Shown here in pieces: positions 45,766 to 48,083 of a stretch of 48,083 bases of DNA (positions are counted from its first letter, which is position 1; every line of letters starts with the position of its first letter). The notes beneath the pieces were generated by a model, which worked only from the letters and a program-made list of their open reading frames with translations, ran no database searches and was not told the DNA's origin. Source of the DNA: Polyangiaceae bacterium (GTDB lineage: Bacteria; Myxococcota_A; Polyangia; Polyangiales; Polyangiaceae). The stretch covers positions 1 to 48,083 of the forward strand of contig JAJDAH010000199.1 of the NCBI GenBank assembly GCA_029261965.1, given 5' to 3'. Made by a program: the position numbers and the translations under genes.

Positions 45766-46761
45766 TTACTCTGCGGGGCTGGAGGCTGCGCGGCTGGACT
45801 CTGCGAGGTTGGGGGCTACGGCGCTTGGCTCGCTGCAACACCGAAACCCGATCGAATAGTCGTGATAGCCGAATGGGTGACCGATGGTGCGGTAGCCGCA
45901 ACCGTGACCGTTCTGAAACGTGTCCATGAAGAACCCCCCGAAAAAAGTGCCCTCGGGATCCGCAACCCATTCGTGGAGGTTGCCCACCATGTCGTAGACC
46001 CCGTGCTCGTTCGTGCACTCCTTCTTCGAACCGGTGGGCACCAGCGTGTGGGACATTTCGTGGATGCGTTTGTCGTCCATCCACTTCGGCATCCACATTT
46101 CCTTCGGGTCGGTGCCCGGCGGCGCAGCTTTCCGAAACAATCGCGGGATCGGATGGCGATCCAAAATCTTGAAGCGATCGTTGCACACGTTCGCGCGGCG
46201 TTCGTTGCCGTAGGGGTAAGTCGTCTTTTTGGGACCCCGGCAAGCCACTACCCATTCGTCGATCTCACACAGGCGTTTCTTCGAGCGTCGGCAAACCTGA
46301 TCGGCTTGTTTGCCACTGATGTACCCCTGGGGTCGACGACCGGGCACGCTCACGGCCCGAAACTGCGTCTCCCGCCCGTCGATGTTCTCGTTGCTCGGCC
46401 AAGGCGTCTCCTTGCCGTCGGTCCCGAGGCGCACGAGGGACGCTTCCCATTTGTCGATGCAGTAGGGTCCCTTGGCACGTCGAACGAGCGCCATCTCTTC
46501 GGAGCATGTCAGCTCGGGTGGTGGCGATGCGGAAAGCTCTTCATTGCTGACCTCGGCGTCCGGTGGCTCCGCGGTGGTGGACTTCGGGACTTGCTCCGCA
46601 GGTGGCTCGGAGCGGACGGTTGTGGTGGCTTCGTCGAGAGCGCTCGTTTTCGGCGCGGCGGGCCCCTGAGGTGGCGTGGCGGCGCAGCCGGCGAGAGCAA
46701 AACAGGACAGCGCGACGAGGTGCGAGGCCAGCGGTTGGCCGTTTTTGGCGAAGCCGCTCAA
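45766..46761 (-). CDS. SUMF1/formylglycine-generating-enzyme-like lipoprotein
   Basis: A 331-residue protein. Signal peptide with lipobox LAGC (Cys26), a Pro/Glu/Thr linker, then an FGE-sulfatase domain from about residue 95: PYCIDKWEASLVRLG, ISGKQADQVCRRSKKRLCEIDEW, YGNERRANVC, HGVYDMVGNLHEWVAD, GFRCCSEP. The fold marks are present, but the true enzyme's active site cannot be confirmed by eye. It is related to the lipoprotein at 21926 but not closely. It starts at TTG 46761, which overlaps the stop of the saccharopine dehydrogenase-like gene by four bases (ttga), so the two are coupled. Confidence 0.88.
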   Translation of the reverse strand: MSGFAKNGQPLASHLVALSCFALAGCAATPPQGPAAPKTSALDEATTTVRSEPPAEQVPKSTTAEPPDAEVSNEELSASPPPELTCSEEMALVRRAKGPYCIDKWEASLVRLGTDGKETPWPSNENIDGRETQFRAVSVPGRRPQGYISGKQADQVCRRSKKRLCEIDEWVVACRGPKKTTYPYGNERRANVCNDRFKILDRHPIPRLFRKAAPPGTDPKEMWMPKWMDDKRIHEMSHTLVPTGSKKECTNEHGVYDMVGNLHEWVADPEGTFFGGFFMDTFQNGHGCGYRTIGHPFGYHDYSIGFRCCSEPSAVAPNLAESSRAASSPAE

Positions 46762-47906
46762 GCCGACTCCGACCGTTCTCGAATGTCGATCCCGCGCGCG
46801 CGGACGGCTCGCAAGAACCCTTCGAGCGGTAGAGCACGCTCGCCCGGCAGCACACCTCGGCCGAGCGCCTCCCCGCGTCCGATCATGTGCGCCACGGCCG
46901 CGGCCGGGTAGGACGTCGTTCTCGCCATCGCCGAGTGACCCGTCTTGGGATCGTGCTCGTCGATGAGCTCGAACACCGTGCGGCTCGCGCCGATGACTTC
47001 GACGCGCATGAGCACGACGTCGGTGTCGTCGTCGACCAAGGTGCGCACGATCATCGATTCCACGAGCTCACGTGGCACCACTCCGTCGACAGGCTCGGAG
47101 GAGAACAGCCCGAGCTGTGCCATACCGGCGAAAGCGGCGCAGTGCCCCGGGTAGCGGATCGTCTTGTAGTCGAGCTCTTCGACTTTGCCAGCGAGCGTCC
47201 CGGGAAGCGTCGACGAGCCACCGGAGGTGTTGAACGCTTCCAGGCGCCCGAACGGCGGCGGAAAATCGATGGGCTCCATGTCAGTGAGAGATTCGACGCG
47301 CGCGGGCTTGCCGGCGCGGAGCACGTCGGCCGGCTCGAGGTACTCGTTGGTCAGCCCGCGTGGCGAAAAAACCAACTTGTAGTTGAGCGGCGGTTTCGGG
47401 TTTTTCGGCAAGCCACCCACGCGGATTCGAACCTCGTCGGCGGTGCCACCTGCGCGCTCGACACCGAGCGCGGCCAGCAAACACGCCATGCCCGGCGCCA
47501 GCCCGCAGTCCGGAACGACCGTGATGCCGGCGTCACGAGCCTGCGCGTGGAGCGCGAGCTGCCGCTCGACGACAAATGGGTTCCCCCCGAGATCACAGAG
47601 ATTCACCCGAGCCTCGATCGCCGCTCGAGTCACCTGCTCGTTGAATCGATAGTCGGCGGACGAGAGCGCCACATCGTGACCGCGTAGGGCGGCGACTAGC
47701 TCGTCGGACTCGACGTCGAGCTCGAGCGCTTCGAGCTTCGCCGATGCGGAGACTTTGCCGAGAGCGGCTTCGACCTCGTCGCGCGCGCCGAGGGCGATCG
47801 ACAGCTCGCGGTCCACCACGGTGACCGCTTCGACATCGGGCTGCCGCGCCAGATCCCACGCGGCCGCGCGCCCCATTCTGCCTGCTCCGAGCACGATCGC
47901 CTTCAT
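46758..47906 (-). CDS. Saccharopine dehydrogenase-like oxidoreductase
   Basis: A 382-residue NAD(P)-dependent enzyme. The Rossmann start is AIVLGAGRMGRAAAWDLA (GxGxxG at 7-12). Family marks are CDLGGNPFVVERQ, TVVPDCGLAPGMACLLA, and YKLVFSPRGLTNEY. The layout matches the saccharopine dehydrogenase/lysine 6-dehydrogenase group, which acts on lysine-derived amino acids or carboxynorspermidine. ATG 47906 is the start; no Shine-Dalgarno was seen. It is coupled by ttga to the SUMF1 lipoprotein downstream. The exact substrate is not evident. Confidence 0.9.
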   Translation of the reverse strand: MKAIVLGAGRMGRAAAWDLARQPDVEAVTVVDRELSIALGARDEVEAALGKVSASAKLEALELDVESDELVAALRGHDVALSSADYRFNEQVTRAAIEARVNLCDLGGNPFVVERQLALHAQARDAGITVVPDCGLAPGMACLLAALGVERAGGTADEVRIRVGGLPKNPKPPLNYKLVFSPRGLTNEYLEPADVLRAGKPARVESLTDMEPIDFPPPFGRLEAFNTSGGSSTLPGTLAGKVEELDYKTIRYPGHCAAFAGMAQLGLFSSEPVDGVVPRELVESMIVRTLVDDDTDVVLMRVEVIGASRTVFELIDEHDPKTGHSAMARTTSYPAAAVAHMIGRGEALGRGVLPGERALPLEGFLRAVRARGIDIRERSESA

Positions 47907-47993
47907 GGGGGAGCCAGCATATCGCTGGCGGCTGGGGCGGGGCGTTGGTCTTTGACTGCGGGGGAACGGCGGCGAGTCGATGGGGGACCAGGA

Positions 47994-48083
47994 GGGGACG
48001 GAGCGGGGACGGAGCGGGGACGGAGCGGGGACGGAGCGGGGACGGAGCGGGGACGGAGCGGGGACGGAACGGGGACGGAGCGG
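47994..48083. repeat. 11-bp tandem repeats at the window edge
   Basis: ggggacggagc is repeated head-to-tail eight times from 47994 to 48081, with one changed base in the seventh copy (ggggacggaac). A ninth copy begins at the edge, so the array continues outside. It lies upstream of the saccharopine dehydrogenase-like gene, in its likely promoter region. No spacers are present. Confidence 0.95.

Noticed and set aside
47423-47435. GGTTCGAATCC-like sequence on the minus strand.
   Set aside because: It lies inside the saccharopine dehydrogenase-like gene and codes for conserved residues; no tRNA folds.
47994-48083. CRISPR array.
   Set aside because: The repeats are contiguous with no spacers; the same holds for the arrays at 501, 17826, 17935 and 31044.

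Overview
The window reads as a GC-rich chromosome segment of a myxobacterium (Myxococcota), most likely of the Polyangiales/Sorangium side. The grounds are the many short lipoproteins with Cys- or Gly-rich linkers, two formylglycine-generating-enzyme-like (SUMF1) lipoproteins, a Ser/Thr kinase fused to an AAA ATPase and helical repeats, a GspC-like protein, PilZ proteins, hybrid histidine kinases and a ceramide-glucosyltransferase-type enzyme. The taxonomic call is inference. Genes are tightly packed with no gap above 300 bp. I found no tRNA, rRNA, insertion sequence, phage or CRISPR array.

Layout. 2-490: C-terminal end of a FadL-type outer-membrane protein, then four tandem 20-bp repeats. 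588-5508 (minus): a membrane hybrid histidine kinase, glutathione peroxidase, a DUF547 protein and a lipoprotein. 5642-10869 (plus): a PAS hybrid histidine kinase overlapping by one base a 1214-residue fusion of a thioredoxin-like/SPATA20 protein with an aldo/keto reductase. 11018-14380 (plus): membrane pyrophosphatase (hppA) and a GT21 glycosyltransferase. 14385-21867: peroxiredoxin-like lipoprotein, TerB-like protein, a duplicated Cys-rich lipoprotein, a VOC/WYL-regulator pair, a tetratricopeptide-like protein, an AgmX/TonB-like lipoprotein, a crotonase/PIG-L pair and a His-rich lipoprotein. 21926-30510: SUMF1 lipoprotein, CapA-like protein, an IlvX-like ThDP enzyme coupled to a lipoprotein, a redox-domain/CysH fusion, UDP-glucose dehydrogenase and a cytochrome-like lipoprotein. 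30708-35310: PilZ protein, a glycosyltransferase/CapK-ligase fusion abutting a crotonase, a small protein with three HxH motifs and a Cys-rich lipoprotein. 35356-41625 (minus): UDP-glucuronate epimerase, a flippase-like membrane protein, a degenerate receiver and a large kinase/ATPase, closely spaced as if one operon. 41821-47906: a flavoprotein/SelD fusion, GspC-like protein, PilZ protein, SUMF1 lipoprotein and saccharopine-dehydrogenase-like protein. 47994 to the edge: 11-bp tandem repeats.

How the genes fit together. Two themes recur. One is the cell surface and its sugars: UDP-glucuronate synthesis (28562), conversion to UDP-galacturonate (40648), a flippase-like protein, the GT2-CapK fusion, CapA and GT21. 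The other is thiol and chalcogen redox chemistry: glutathione peroxidase, peroxiredoxin-like lipoprotein, thioredoxin/SPATA20 fusion, CysH fusion and SelD fusion. Four proteins are unusual domain fusions, and these are the best leads for new biology. No defence system, secondary-metabolite cluster or mobile island is visible. The most novel-looking unit is the zero-gap crotonase plus glycosyltransferase-CapK fusion at 31096-34080. All functions come from motif recognition by eye; nothing was searched.
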